Source: Alentia gelatinosa
Taxonomy: Eukaryota; Annelida; Polychaeta; Phyllodocida; Polynoidae
Assembly: GCA_950022655.1 (NCBI GenBank)
Contig: OX465584.1
Location: 25,393,469 to 25,457,468, forward strand
Length of the DNA stretch: 64,000 nt
Direction of reading: 5' to 3'
Shown here: in pieces, positions 44,986 to 56,100 of the stretch
Layout of the letters: each line of letters starts with the position of its first letter
How positions within the stretch are numbered: position 1 is the stretch's first letter
Made by a program: the position numbers and the translations under genes
Notes under the pieces: generated by a model
The model's input: the letters and a program-made list of their open reading frames with translations, nothing else
What the model was told of the DNA's origin: nothing
Database searches by the model: none

Positions 44986-45100
44986 TCAGAATGTCAGTTT
45001 TGTGGTAGAGGGTCACATCCTCGTGCAACCTGTCCTGCAAAGAATTCTGTCTGTCATCACTGCAAACTCAAATGACATTTTATAAAGGTATGCCAAAAAA
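44986..45100 (+). pseudogene. Gag zinc knuckles
   Basis: CQFCGRGSHPRATC is a knuckle of CX2CX4HX4C type, followed by CHHCKLK, a stop, then HFIKVC, which is a second knuckle with one in-frame TGA. Located directly before the protease, as expected for the Gag-Pol junction. Confidence 0.75.
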
Positions 45101-45126
45101 AGTCTGTCAACCATGTTGCAGGTAGC

Positions 45127-46106
45127 ATGTCTGATGACACCTCATGTGTAGACTCCTCTCAACCACAAGAGTTTTTCTTGGGTATGGTGATAACCGACAA
45201 CGAGCCAGTTTCAAAGAAAATCTTTCAAGTCTGTGTCAATGGCGTCTCAGTTCCCATACGCATTGATACTGGTGCAGAAGCAACTTTAATTGACACCAAT
45301 CTGTTCAAGAGACATTTCTCGAAGGAAATACTAAAGCCATCAAATTGCATCTTCAGAGGTGCAAAGCGGCAGGAATTCACCGCTCATGGGTATTTCCCTA
45401 CAACACACAGATATCAGGACCACACTCATGTGGAAGATATCTACGTCATCAAAGATCCCTTTCATTTGCTCAGTTGCAAGGCCTCAACTGCTCTTGGCAG
45501 TTCAGTGTATTCTGAGAAATTTCCTTCACTCTTTAATGGCCTAGGTAAGATGGTGCACCTCTACAAGATAAAACTCATGTACAATGCTGAGCCGTATGCA
45601 GTTCACACTCCATGTCGTGTGCCCCATCCAATCTTGCCTAAGCTGGAAAAGGAACTCAAGCAACTCCAGGACCTCGATGTCATATCTCGAGTGACCAGTC
45701 CCACAGAGTGGTGTGCTCCAATAGTGGTCATTCCTAAGCCTAATGGGAAAGACATTAGACTCTGTCTGGACTTGACAAAGCTGTGCTCCATCCATGTTAT
45801 ATCTTGCCGTCTGTCGATTATGTGTTAGGTCAACTTGGGAATGCCAAGGTGTTCTCCAAGCTCGATGCCAATATTGGGTTCCACCAAATAGTGCTCACAG
45901 AGGAATCTAAGCTCCTCACTACATTCATTACGCCATTTGGTTGTTATGCTTATAATCGACTGCCATTTGGGATTACATCAGTGCCCAAATTCTACCAGAG
46001 GCAGGTATCACAGATACTGGCAGGACTGAACAAAAGTTCCGTGTCTATCTGGTTGGTAATAGGTTTCTCATCGAGACTGATCACAAACCACTTGTACCTC
46101 TCTTAG
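45127..46106 (+). pseudogene. Gypsy protease and N-terminal half of reverse transcriptase
   Basis: 45220-45310 gives VPIRIDTGAEATLIDTNLF, an aspartic protease with DTGA. 45600-45790 gives VPHPILPKLEKELKQLQDL and WCAPIVVIPKPNGKDIRLCL, the RT fingers. After a frameshift near 45790, 45795-46040 gives LPSVDYVLGQLGNAKVFSKL, DANIGFHQI and TPFGCYAYNRLPFGI. The frame then jumps near 46038 to RNase H sequence, so the YxDD catalytic block is gone. Confidence 0.85.
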
Positions 46107-46450
46107 GACGGAGTGACTTAGACCAACTCCCAGTGCGAGTCCAATGGTTCAGGATGTGCCTGATGTGGTTTGATTATCACATAATTCATGTTCCTGGGAA
46201 GGAGCTCTACACTGCATATACTCGTGAGAGCCCCAAGAAATGGTCCATCGCTGATATATCACTCCAGGATGAGGTGACAGCATATGTTAATGCAGTGCAT
46301 GCATCCCTCCCCACATCTTATCGCTGTCTCGATCACATCTGTGATCATCAGTGGGAGGATGACATCTGCCGTCAAGTGTGCATGTACGTACAGAGAGGGT
46401 GGCCTGATAACCCTTCACTTAAGAGTATCGTGAAGAAGTATGCACCCTAA
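46038..46450 (+). pseudogene. Gypsy RNase H end and linker
   Basis: EQKFRVYLVGNRFLIETDHK, then PLVPLLGRSDLDQLPVRVQ and HIIHVPGKELYTA match the end of the Gypsy RNase H and the segment before integrase. Joined directly to RT block C by an internal deletion. Confidence 0.75.
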
Positions 46451-46499
46451 AAGTCTGATCTCACCATCGTCAATGACCTTCTACTTATGGGAGCTCGGA

Positions 46500-47478
46500 T
46501 AGTGATTCCCTCAAGCTGGCGACCGGAAATGCTCTACAAGTTGCATGAAGGTCATCAGGGCATAACTAAATGCTGTCAACTCGCCCGTGATGCAATTTGG
46601 TGGCCAGGCATCAGTTCTGACATTGAGGAGCTAGTCAGTAGCTGCCACCATTGCAGATAGAACAGACCAACCCAGTTTGATCCATTGATTCCATCAACTC
46701 CTCCAGAGCAGGCATGGTTCAAAGTTGCCACAGATCTCGTTCAACTTGGCAAAGACCAGTATATTGTTCTAGTGGACATGTACTCAAGATTCCCAGAATA
46801 TGCCAAGCTGGAGGAGACTACATCTAGTTGTGTGATTAACCATCTGAAGTCATTCTTCGCCTGCCATGGTATTCCACAAATACTGTGCTCTGACAACGGT
46901 CCACAATACAGCAGTCAAGAATTTGCTGCGTTTGCTACAGACTATGGCTTCACTCACATAACTAGCTCTCCTTACCATCCCTCAGGAAACAGTGCTGCTG
47001 AGAGAGCCATCCACACCGTGAAAGACCTTGTGAAGCAACTGGATCCATACATCGCTCTGCTCAACTATAGGAATGCTCTTCTACACAATGGGTTCAGCCC
47101 AGCTCAATTGCTGATGAGTTGTCGCCTAAACACCAAAGTACCAGTTCTTCCATCTAAACTGGAACCGGATCTGCCAGAGACAGTGACTGTCCGAACAGTG
47201 AGGACAAATACCGGGAAAATATGAGTTCTGATTATGACCAGCGTCATAATACTAGGCCACTCACAACCCTCCAGCCAGGCAGTGCCATATGGATAAAGGA
47301 TAGGGGTGAGACAGATACTGTTGAGGACAAAGGTGGGCATGATAGGGCATATGTAATCAGTACCCCCAAGAAGACATACATCTGTAATCGTGTTCAGTTG
47401 AACGAACTACCACAAACAGTTAATGAACTCCCCTCAAGTGTGCCTCAGGCTGCAGCCGAACCTGTGGCCATTGGGTGA
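46500..47478 (+). pseudogene. Gypsy integrase
   Basis: 46525-46660 holds the zinc-binding HHCC (LHEGHQGITKC and SSCHHC), followed by an in-frame TAG. 46685-47224 holds the catalytic core. The first Asp is in VATDLVQL, the second in LCSDNGPQYSS, and a Glu in SAAERAIH comes 35 residues later, so the DD35E spacing is intact. After a frameshift near 47215 the C-terminal domain follows (TRPLTTLQPGSAIWIKDRG). Confidence 0.85.
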
Positions 47479-47559
47479 AGGCTGCAGAAAACAGTCCAAA
47501 ACCTGTATCTACCCCAAATACTGTTGTAAAGACTAGGAGTAGGAGAGAAATAAATACTC

Positions 47560-47750
47560 CCTTTTTTTTTTTTTTTCAAATCAGTTTCTTTATTGGGTCC
47601 AATAGGGTATACAACAAAGTCATCGTTTAGATATAAACGGTTTACACAAATAGGGTGCCCAATAAAGTGGGAGAGCCTCAATTGACTTAGCAATTCTTCC
47701 ATCTAAACTGGAACCGGATCTGCCAGAGACAGTGACTGTCCGAACTTGCG
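47560..47750 (-). mobile_element. A-tailed retro-insertion fused to a copy of integrase sequence
   Basis: On minus a short sequence with CCCAATAAAGAAACTG ends in an A tail of about 17 (T run at 47563-47577 on +). At its other end it joins a 53-base copy (47693-47746) of integrase sequence also present at 47146-47199 (TTCTTCCATCTAAACTGG and on). It may be a LINE 3' fragment inserted during reverse transcription of the element. Confidence 0.5.
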
Positions 47751-47925
47751 CTACCAAGACTAATGAGACTGTCCATAATTTTATTTCAGCTTGAAACATT
47801 TTAGACATATGGTCTATGTTTAGTTCAATATATTTCAATCTCATATCACTGTATCTATCAAAACCTTAAATGGTTATTAGCCGTTGGTGCTACATATAAA
47901 AGTTGCATTCTCCTCGTCATCTTCG

Positions 47926-48074
47926 AAAAAAGAGGGAGATGTTGTATTGTGTATTACCTATATACTGCCATCTGGTGTTAACTGCCAGTTCTACTAAAGA
48001 TTGTGGGGGAGAATAAAACTCACTTCCAGTTTTGCCTAGTCATATGTTCAGACTCAATACTTGATAACACAACA
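47926..48074 (+). mobile_element. Polypurine tract and 135-bp 3' LTR
   Basis: The purine run GAAAAAAGAGGGAGA ends at 47939, exactly before the LTR start TGTTGTATTGTG at 47940. The LTR ends ATAACACAACA at 48074. It contains GGAGAATAAAACTC as polyadenylation signal. It matches the solo LTR at 11265-11399 over its full length. Confidence 0.9.
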
Positions 48075-48890
48075 AATCTAAACAAGTGTGTGCAAAAAGG
48101 TTAATACTGCCCACCAGGGGATAATCTGGTCACTCACTGATGTACACTGGCCACCAGAGCAAACTCTTGCTATGCAGTCAGAACTAGTGAACTTTTGGCC
48201 CCCTTGACTGCCGTTATCCCAACTGATGCTCTTACTACCATAATTAGAATCTCTGCTGGAAGAGTGAATTGTGCTCCACCGCAGCCGAACCTGTGGCCAT
48301 TGGGTGGAGACTGAGGGGAAATCATGTGGTCGCTCATCAATTGGTGCTAAATCTTCAGTAGTGGAGGAGCTGTAGTGGAGCTAGGGACACGATCATCAGC
48401 ACATGATCGCAGTAGGATCTCTTCTTATTTTTGACTGGTTCTTGACTAGATCTTTGATTGAGCTACCATCACCCCATTCAGAAGCAACTTCCTTGTTCTT
48501 AGTGCTCAGGATATGGGGAAGAATTGCTCGAGATGTCATTAAAAAAATCAGATATGGTACCCCCACAAAAACATAATATTGGAAGGTTCTGACAGAATTT
48601 TATCACCAGAGTGTGCTATACACATTCATAACATCAACACTTTTTATTTACCTGCCTTATTCAATTGACTGCAATATTCAGCAGAAAATTGATGAGCAAT
48701 GCATCCACGAGCTTTCGCGACATGAGCATTGACAATACGCTGCCAATACTGCAACAGATGCCATCAACATGAACTGTCATAACCTGCGATGTGCTAACCT
48801 GCGGGCAGAGAAGGAAAATTCTGACAGCTGGAGCAGTTTGGGGATAATTTTAGCGTAGAGTATGCTTTACACATTCCTAACATCCAGGAT
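48075..48890. other. Gypsy-related sequence beyond the 3' LTR
   Basis: 48279-48307 (GCAGCCGAACCTGTGGCCAT and on) repeats 47452-47480 inside the element, so internal sequence continues outside the LTR, as in a tandem or recombined copy. The rest is unrecognised. Confidence 0.5.
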
Positions 48891-48894
48891 TAGA

Positions 48895-49541
48895 CCGGGC
48901 ACCCACCAATGCCGACGCTAGCCGATACAAACTGACCATATTGTAGTGCGTCAGGAGCCACATTGTAGCATATCGGTTCGCGATGACTCGCGTTGGTGCG
49001 CGTCGTAACGTGTTGGGAGGGTGCATGAAAAAGGTGCCATGGTCCAGATACACCACGATATAGCTCACGATGCAACCAGTGTAATTACTATATTGCCTTT
49101 ATAATTCCAGAAATAATGCATATTTAAGATTGATATTTTATCTATAGATACAAAACGATATTATATGGTATCTGATAATAATATCTAATGAAAAAAAAGT
49201 TCCAAGTTAAAGTATAAAATGATCGATTTGAGACCCTTATCTACTATCGAATTTCACCATTTTAGCAGAGCCGCATGAGCATTGTATATTCTAGGTATTC
49301 CGAAAATTTCCTAATATTCCATCGATTATTTCATATGATTTCTCATTTAAAGTGTCATCTATACACACCGACGCGCTACTACAATCGATACATGATCGAC
49401 TGTTGCTTTTTTATCGGTTTGCGTCGGTAGCATTATCGTAGAGACCTGACCAACTGCCCCGATAAGCTCTACGATTTTGCTACGATATGGATTTTGTATC
49501 AGGAGGGCAATATCAGGGCGCGTCGGTTCGCGTCGGGAGCC
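48895..49541. mobile_element. Possible TIR element with GTCGG-rich ends, ~650 bp
   Basis: The left end CCGGGCACCCACCAATGCCG is an imperfect inverse of the right end (reverse complement CCGGGCTCCCGACGCGAACC). The ends repeat CGCGTCGG and TCGCGTTGG motifs and are GC-rich around an AT-rich middle. No ORF. Confidence 0.42.
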
Positions 49542-49544
49542 CGG

Positions 49545-52500
49545 TGGACAGCCCCCCCCCCCCTTATCCTTATTTACCTGCATTATTCGATTAACAACAA
49601 TATTCAGCCAAGATTCACGAGCTGACGTTCACCCTCCCGTACAAATCCAATGTGGCGGACACTACGCCGATCAATGCACCCCCTATCGACTCACTTATAG
49701 CACATAATGTGGACACCGTCTACCAGACTGCTGGAGAGTAGGTATTTCTGCGATCGCATATTAAATGGAGCCCAGTAGAGCAACATCTCCGATCGAGCGC
49801 TGATCGAGGAAAGATTGACAAAAAAAACAACTCTTGCGCTAAAGGAGCAGCGCCACCAGTTAGGGTAAGAACAATTCGGGTGGAGAACAAGAGTCAGTGC
49901 AGTGGATCACTGCCTTTAATCTCACAGCAGGTCTTATGTTTTACTTGGAGAGTGCATAGGGCTGTCAGTACTTTCTTTTCTTTTTTGCATATTTTGATAA
50001 AGAGACCAGGAACTTAAAATTTGTTATCAATTAGCTAAGCTAATAATGTTTTGTAGTCAGTATTCATGGTTTATATTCCACGATTTCCAAATGTGTATGC
50101 TGCTCATCAACCAGCCTCTAAGTCTCAGTGACACATCACGTGACATTGCAATTTTCCAAATAAGACGTTTGATATAGGAAGGCTGTTGCTGCAGGCAATA
50201 CAGTGAAATGCTGTGCAAGGGAACTAGTGGAAACGGTTAACGAGTTTTAAAAACGTGCTAAAAGACATACACCTCAAAGCATTTCATTTGGTGTTAAATG
50301 TGTTAATGAAAACATGGTGACTGGTGTGCACACACTCATGTGCAGTACGTCGATGAAGGTTCATTTTCATGAAAGACATTTCAATAGAAGTTTACTCAAT
50401 TCCTCCCAGTTTCAGATGTATTTTACATTTGAAATGGTCTTTCTCTGCCAATGAAAACTAGATGTTTATAATTTTGAGAGTAGACCTAGACGAAAAATTA
50501 CGGTTGCACATTCACATTACATATCAAATTCATCTTTTTGTGCATTTTTTTAACAGAAGTAAACTCCAATGGACTGACTCAGACCAGAGGCCCACAGCAG
50601 TTTCACGGTTTTCGGGATAAATCACAATGCAAAATTCCAAATTATTTGTTTCGAGTAAACAAATGACGATTTCATTCAGAATTATTTGTTTTATTTCTGC
50701 CGAACAGATGACGACACAACGAGCACCCACCTCATCGCTGTCATGACTTAGACGACCAGTTCAACACAGATTATTGTACAACACTTCAACATATGGAAAG
50801 ACTGAATATGATGCCAATGGCAGAATTTTCTTCACTTCTATCATCATTCGTCCACATGTGGTGAGTTTTAGAGGCAAAAATCTGGTCTTCGCAAGGCGAT
50901 ACCTGGTTTGAAATTTTTGTAGCTGCAGGCACACTTTACTTTGCGATAGTTTTAAGGAGATTGGAAGTAATGCAACAACGCATTCTGTATTTTGCGATTC
51001 ATTATATGGTTTTTCATTGTAACTTGTGAATACACTTATCTATTAGATGGAAAACAATTTATTTAGATTTTAATGGAGACAATTATATTTGATTGTGTTT
51101 GGGCACACAACACCAACGCGGGTACTTTTTAACATGTCAAACTGAAAGTATTTACAAAAACATTCTGTAAATTACAAAGTCAAATTACCAACAAGCAATT
51201 CATGTGCTTTAAGATTTATGGTAATTTGTAATATACCTAAGAACTTAGAATGAAATGACTAAAACGGGATGACAGAAATGGCTGAAACCGGGATGGCATT
51301 ATCAGGAGTCATAATTACATAATTAGTACTTGGTCCCCAAAATGAGCATAGCCTACTAGAAATGAGATGATATGGGCTGAAGAAAGTTGGTGAATATACA
51401 TGTATTTGAGCAAGTTCTGAAGTCAACAAATGGGCACATTATCATGATGTGACTGATGAAGAAAAAGCTCGTTAAACATACAAATCTAAAGAGCTTCCCT
51501 GAGCCCCCATTTGGTAAACTGGTACACATATTCTGAAACTACAAAAATAAGCTTAAAGATTAGTGTGATCTTGTATTCTATATCATGAGGGACTGGGTCT
51601 ATCGTCAAGTTACTAAGTATCTGAATGTAGGTCGAAATTCGATCCTGGCATAAGTTGATGACAGAAACGACACTATAATCCTTTGCCACACCTAGTTTCA
51701 TAATAAAATCTAGTGTGTATGATTTAATACCGATGTGATACTAACTGGAACATGTAAGTGGTGTACCTCACTTATAACATACGGTGTATCATTGCTTAAT
51801 GAACTGGTACCGATTGAATTATGAAGATTCTTCATGAAATGAGATGAAAAGCGTTCCTATGTTTAAAAACAAATAGGGGTACCCATTTTACCATGAGATG
51901 ATTTGTATTACGAATGAGTAAATCCTCCACCTTCTTGTCATAAATATACCGAGAAACTTATCACTTCTTTTCCTAACATTTCATAATTATTTACTGACGA
52001 ACGTTAGAGGAAATTACACCGACGACGTGAACGTAGGTGAAATAAACTTAACAGGCTGTCGTACCCTGGAGCTCATGACTAAAACTATCATCCAGGGGCG
52101 TGCACAACGAATCATTAACAAGTGGTCCGATGATATTTGTGTGTACACACTACATGTAGCAACACTTACATCAGCCAACATGAACAGTCGAAACAGCATT
52201 ATCAAAAAACACAATAGCAATACGGCTCCACAGTTAATCCAAACACCGGCCCATTTGCATCTGGCCATTTATCTCACAGACATTATACGCACTCTTTTCT
52301 TCTTGTCGTATTTGATGTCTCTACTTCGTGTTTCATCCCTGAAAATACAGCGATGTGTGCCACTGAGCTAAAGAGGATGCAGAAATGAACGATTGGTCAT
52401 ACTAGGAGGGTAACTAGCTGTGCTGGCTGTTTAACAGACAGTAAGAGCCGTCAGTTCACATCACACACTGGAGTTATACCTAACAACTTGTCACTGAAAA

Positions 52501-53170
52501 ATAGCTCTGCCTCTGCCATGCACACACAGTAGCCGAGACATCCGCAGCAAGTGAAAATCTCTTCTACTATTAGCTACTTGTTTACAAAGATGAGTTTTCC
52601 TCTGCTAAATTTCAGAACGTTACCAACAAATTCAGCATCTAAAGCAAAGCAGACAACTTCCAAACAACAAAGTTTTTGTAGAAACCCAAGTTCCGACACA
52701 CGCCGACAGGGGGCGGCACTGTAGAGCAGGCGCCCCATCTTGGATGCAGAGTAACAGAAGCCTCAGGTTAACCACCGTGGGTTACCTGAGAGAGAAGAGC
52801 GAGGTTCTCATAGTCTAATCTGTATTAGCCGCACAGAACTCGTCGTGCGGTCGTTTGCCAAACTCAAGCTGAATATGTAACTGACGGAGTGGATTCTGCT
52901 AGCAACATAGACTACTGGCCCCGATGGGAGTTGGCCGCCGCCTCCACTGGCAATATCTGGCGAAGGACGTCCTATGCACAACAGGCATTGATGATCCACA
53001 ATTCATAAAGCGTACCCTGTTATTGGATTAGATTTTGTGAGGTGCTTAGACCGTACTAACAGCCACGACCAAGTTCCCCTGGTTTTGGTAGGGATGATAT
53101 GTGCGTAGAGATATCCTACCACCTCCTCAGGAATCCTATTCTCGCTCGAGCCTAGAGTGCGGTGCGTGTT
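49545..53170. other. Intergenic, no gene recognised
   Basis: A C run lies at 49550-49563. Short ORFs only. The right edge is the presumed 3' UTR of TMEM183 (minus strand), without an AATAAA that I can place with confidence. Confidence 0.5.
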
Positions 53171-56100
53171 CTACGTGGGTGTTGAGGGAGCGCTGTGCTG
53201 CGGGCCGTTGTTGCATGGGTAGGAGGGGTTATACCAGCTCAACACGCGTACATTGACCACAGGGTCCATCACCAGTACCACCCCGTTGTCCTGTGACAGC
53301 CTCTCAGCCCCAACATTGCCTTGAGTAAAAATCAGTCTCAGCTTGTGATAGCGCATGGCGTGGCCTACGCTAATGGCTGCTTTACGAAGCTTGTATCCCA
53401 TGGTAACCGGCAGCTGGATGAAGTCGGTGCTGACGATCTGGAGCACGCTCGAGTGCTCCTCGTCGTTGTTGTAGATGTCGGGCACAAAGTGCCACAGGCG
53501 GTCGCGCCGGTCGGGCTGCGTGAAGACACACTCCTTGTGACCCGAGCGCCTGAACTTGAAGAAGAAGTGCCAGGTGGCCTTTACCTTCTGGTACCACATT
53601 ATGGTGCAGAGGAGACCTTCGAGAGAGTCCAGCTGCTGCTCGAAGGGCACCAAGGCCTTCACTCTCTGTACAAAGGGTGGGTAGAGGTAGAACAGCGAGC
53701 GTACGATGCGTGTGCGCAAACCGTGGATCTTTCCCATGTAACGCGGCTTTAACTCCTTCGGCAGGAGTGCATCAGCGCTGTAGAACCTGTCAACCACAAA
53801 CAATGCCGTGATTAGTGCTTCATTTTACCATATCAAGTGACTTTGTTGTATTGTATCAAGTGGAAAGGAACACGTACATAGTATACATTTAATAATATGT
53901 AATATTAAATTGTTTTGTTTTCTCTTACAATATATGCTCGATTTCATACAAAATGTATCTTAGGTAATTAGGCTAACCTGGGAATAGTCTACTAATAACC
54001 TAACATAGAATAAACTAGCAGTGGAAGATCTGCCCTTGTGCACGACTGTCGTTTCCTGAATAAAGATAACCCCCCAAAACCCTGAAGACTGGCATCTCTG
54101 GTGTTACATGGCGATTCTCTAGTTACATGTAGATGTAAGCATGCAGGGATGCAAGTCATAGGTAGCCAAAAAACATAGTAAATAGAATCTAGGCCAAAAT
54201 TACAACTGGACAGTTTGGGAACTGACACTAATGCATGTTCAGAACTGTGGGGTGTTTGTATGTAGATCAATAGTGTGCATGTGAACAATTCGGATATTCA
54301 GCATACCGTGTATAGAGAGAATTCCAGAAGCGTGCCGTGTGCACCACCATATGAGAGCCATCACAGATCGCCGAGAAAGTGGCTACAGCCTCCGGAGCGA
54401 TCCACTCTCCGATTAGAAACCACAAGTCGACCGGGTACTGCACTCCGCCCTCAAAGCGAGCTTCTCTCACCTTCCGCTTCACCTTCGCCCGAGGAGATCC
54501 TGCAATGTAGTCACATACGAGTCAGTTATGGGTATGTTCTCGATAGATCAATCTAACGAGATGTGGGCCCTACATTGCCCCCCCCCCCCCCCCCCTACGC
54601 GAGCAGCTAGCATGGAGCTGCCGTTGCTTTTGTATATTTGATATAACGTTCAACAATCGTGAGTAATCGTTATCAGATATTTGTGGTTTAAACTACTTTT
54701 TTAAGTTTCATCGACAACCAGTATCGGGTACTCTGCCTGGAAGGTCCAGGCATTGTTCTGGTATCTATATCTTCTCCTTTAGTGCTATGGAAGGGTAGTT
54801 CTAAGATACTACAAGAGGCCAATAATAACAGGTATATCTAATAAGTGAAAACATTCCTTAGATATAAATATCCTTTTTTCCGAGGCAGCTGCTCTTACAT
54901 TGTAGATCTTGCGTTAGTCACGTCCTCTAGTAAATTTAAATATTCAGTTTCAAATATTTTCTTTTTTTTGCTGGAGTACAGAGTATTCATTACCTTCCTC
55001 ATCGTTCTCAACCTCCTCGGCGTCCGGATTACTTATCACATCGAAGTCCGATAAGTCCTTTTCATCCCATGCTAAATCGGACTTGTCTTTGGCCTCTCCA
55101 ATCAACTCTTTTCCTGAAAGCAACAAAAATATCTTTCCTTACAGCAAATTCAATATCGCGATAAATACTGGTTTACGACCTATAGGTGACTCGTTCGGAT
55201 TGAAATAAGTTGTCTGAGAATGGTGTCCATTTATAAAATAACATATGGACAATTCACTTTTTGACTATGCATCAATATTAACAGATGGAGCTAACAAGAT
55301 ATGGTTAACTAAATTACAAAGATGCAGAATCGGGCCCTCCGGATGATACTTGATGATGGGGCCATAGTGCACACTGTCGAGCAACTTCATGATTTAGCAA
55401 ATGTCAGGACGTTGATCAGGCGTAGGCAAAAGCTGTTATTGTCTAGAACTGAGTTCTATAATAAGTTGCCTGATTACAGGTGTCGCAAATTACGGAATGC
55501 ACAGACAAAAGAACTGAAGGAGATGCAAACGAAGACTGCATTTAAAAGCCATGTGAAGTCCCTTAGTATATAGAGTATAAAATAATATATTATAAGATCC
55601 AGATATCAAATTATAACCTCAGAGTATAGCAAATCGGTTGCACTGTGCCATGATATTTGTGTTAAGCTGAGATTGACCATGTTTGGTATATCATACACCC
55701 GCTGTCAATATGTGTACACGAGAGCCTTGCATTTGTATACAAACTATCTTGAACAATGGTTATAATTTTATGATATTTGTGCCCATCATGGGCATCATTG
55801 TGCCCTTCAGTAAGTAACTATCAAGTCAAACTACTCCATTGTCATTATCATCAACCAGTTATAAATAATACTTGTATTATGTGGCTAGGTCTTATCTATG
55901 TGGCAGCTACCGCTCAAGTGAGCTCGGTGTTGTCATTGGCTGATATCACATGTCTGTTCGTTCGATTACGACATTGTTGACAGCAGCGTAATTGTGGTGA
56001 TTTGCTTATTGTCAGTTTGTTAACAAATGGTCTGTGGAGGTCACAAACAGGTATGTCATGGGTTGTCATGGAGTGGGCATGACAACTACAGCGGTTTAAT

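Larger units (their letters stand above)
44880..48074 (+). mobile_element. Degraded Ty3/Gypsy LTR retrotransposon, 5' LTR not found
   Basis: In order: zinc knuckles of Gag, protease, RT, end of RNase H, integrase, a rearranged tail, polypurine tract and 3' LTR. The 5' LTR, primer binding site and most of Gag are missing or unrecognisable. The family LTR is only 135 bp, and a solo copy lies at 11265. No envelope ORF is seen. Confidence 0.88.

Noticed and set aside
45127..47478. Endogenous retrovirus
   Set aside because: Protease, RT and integrase are of Ty3/Gypsy retrotransposon type, and no envelope ORF is present.
53321..53752. 143-codon plus-strand ORF opposite TMEM183 exon 5
   Set aside because: Shadow of a conserved coding exon on the other strand.
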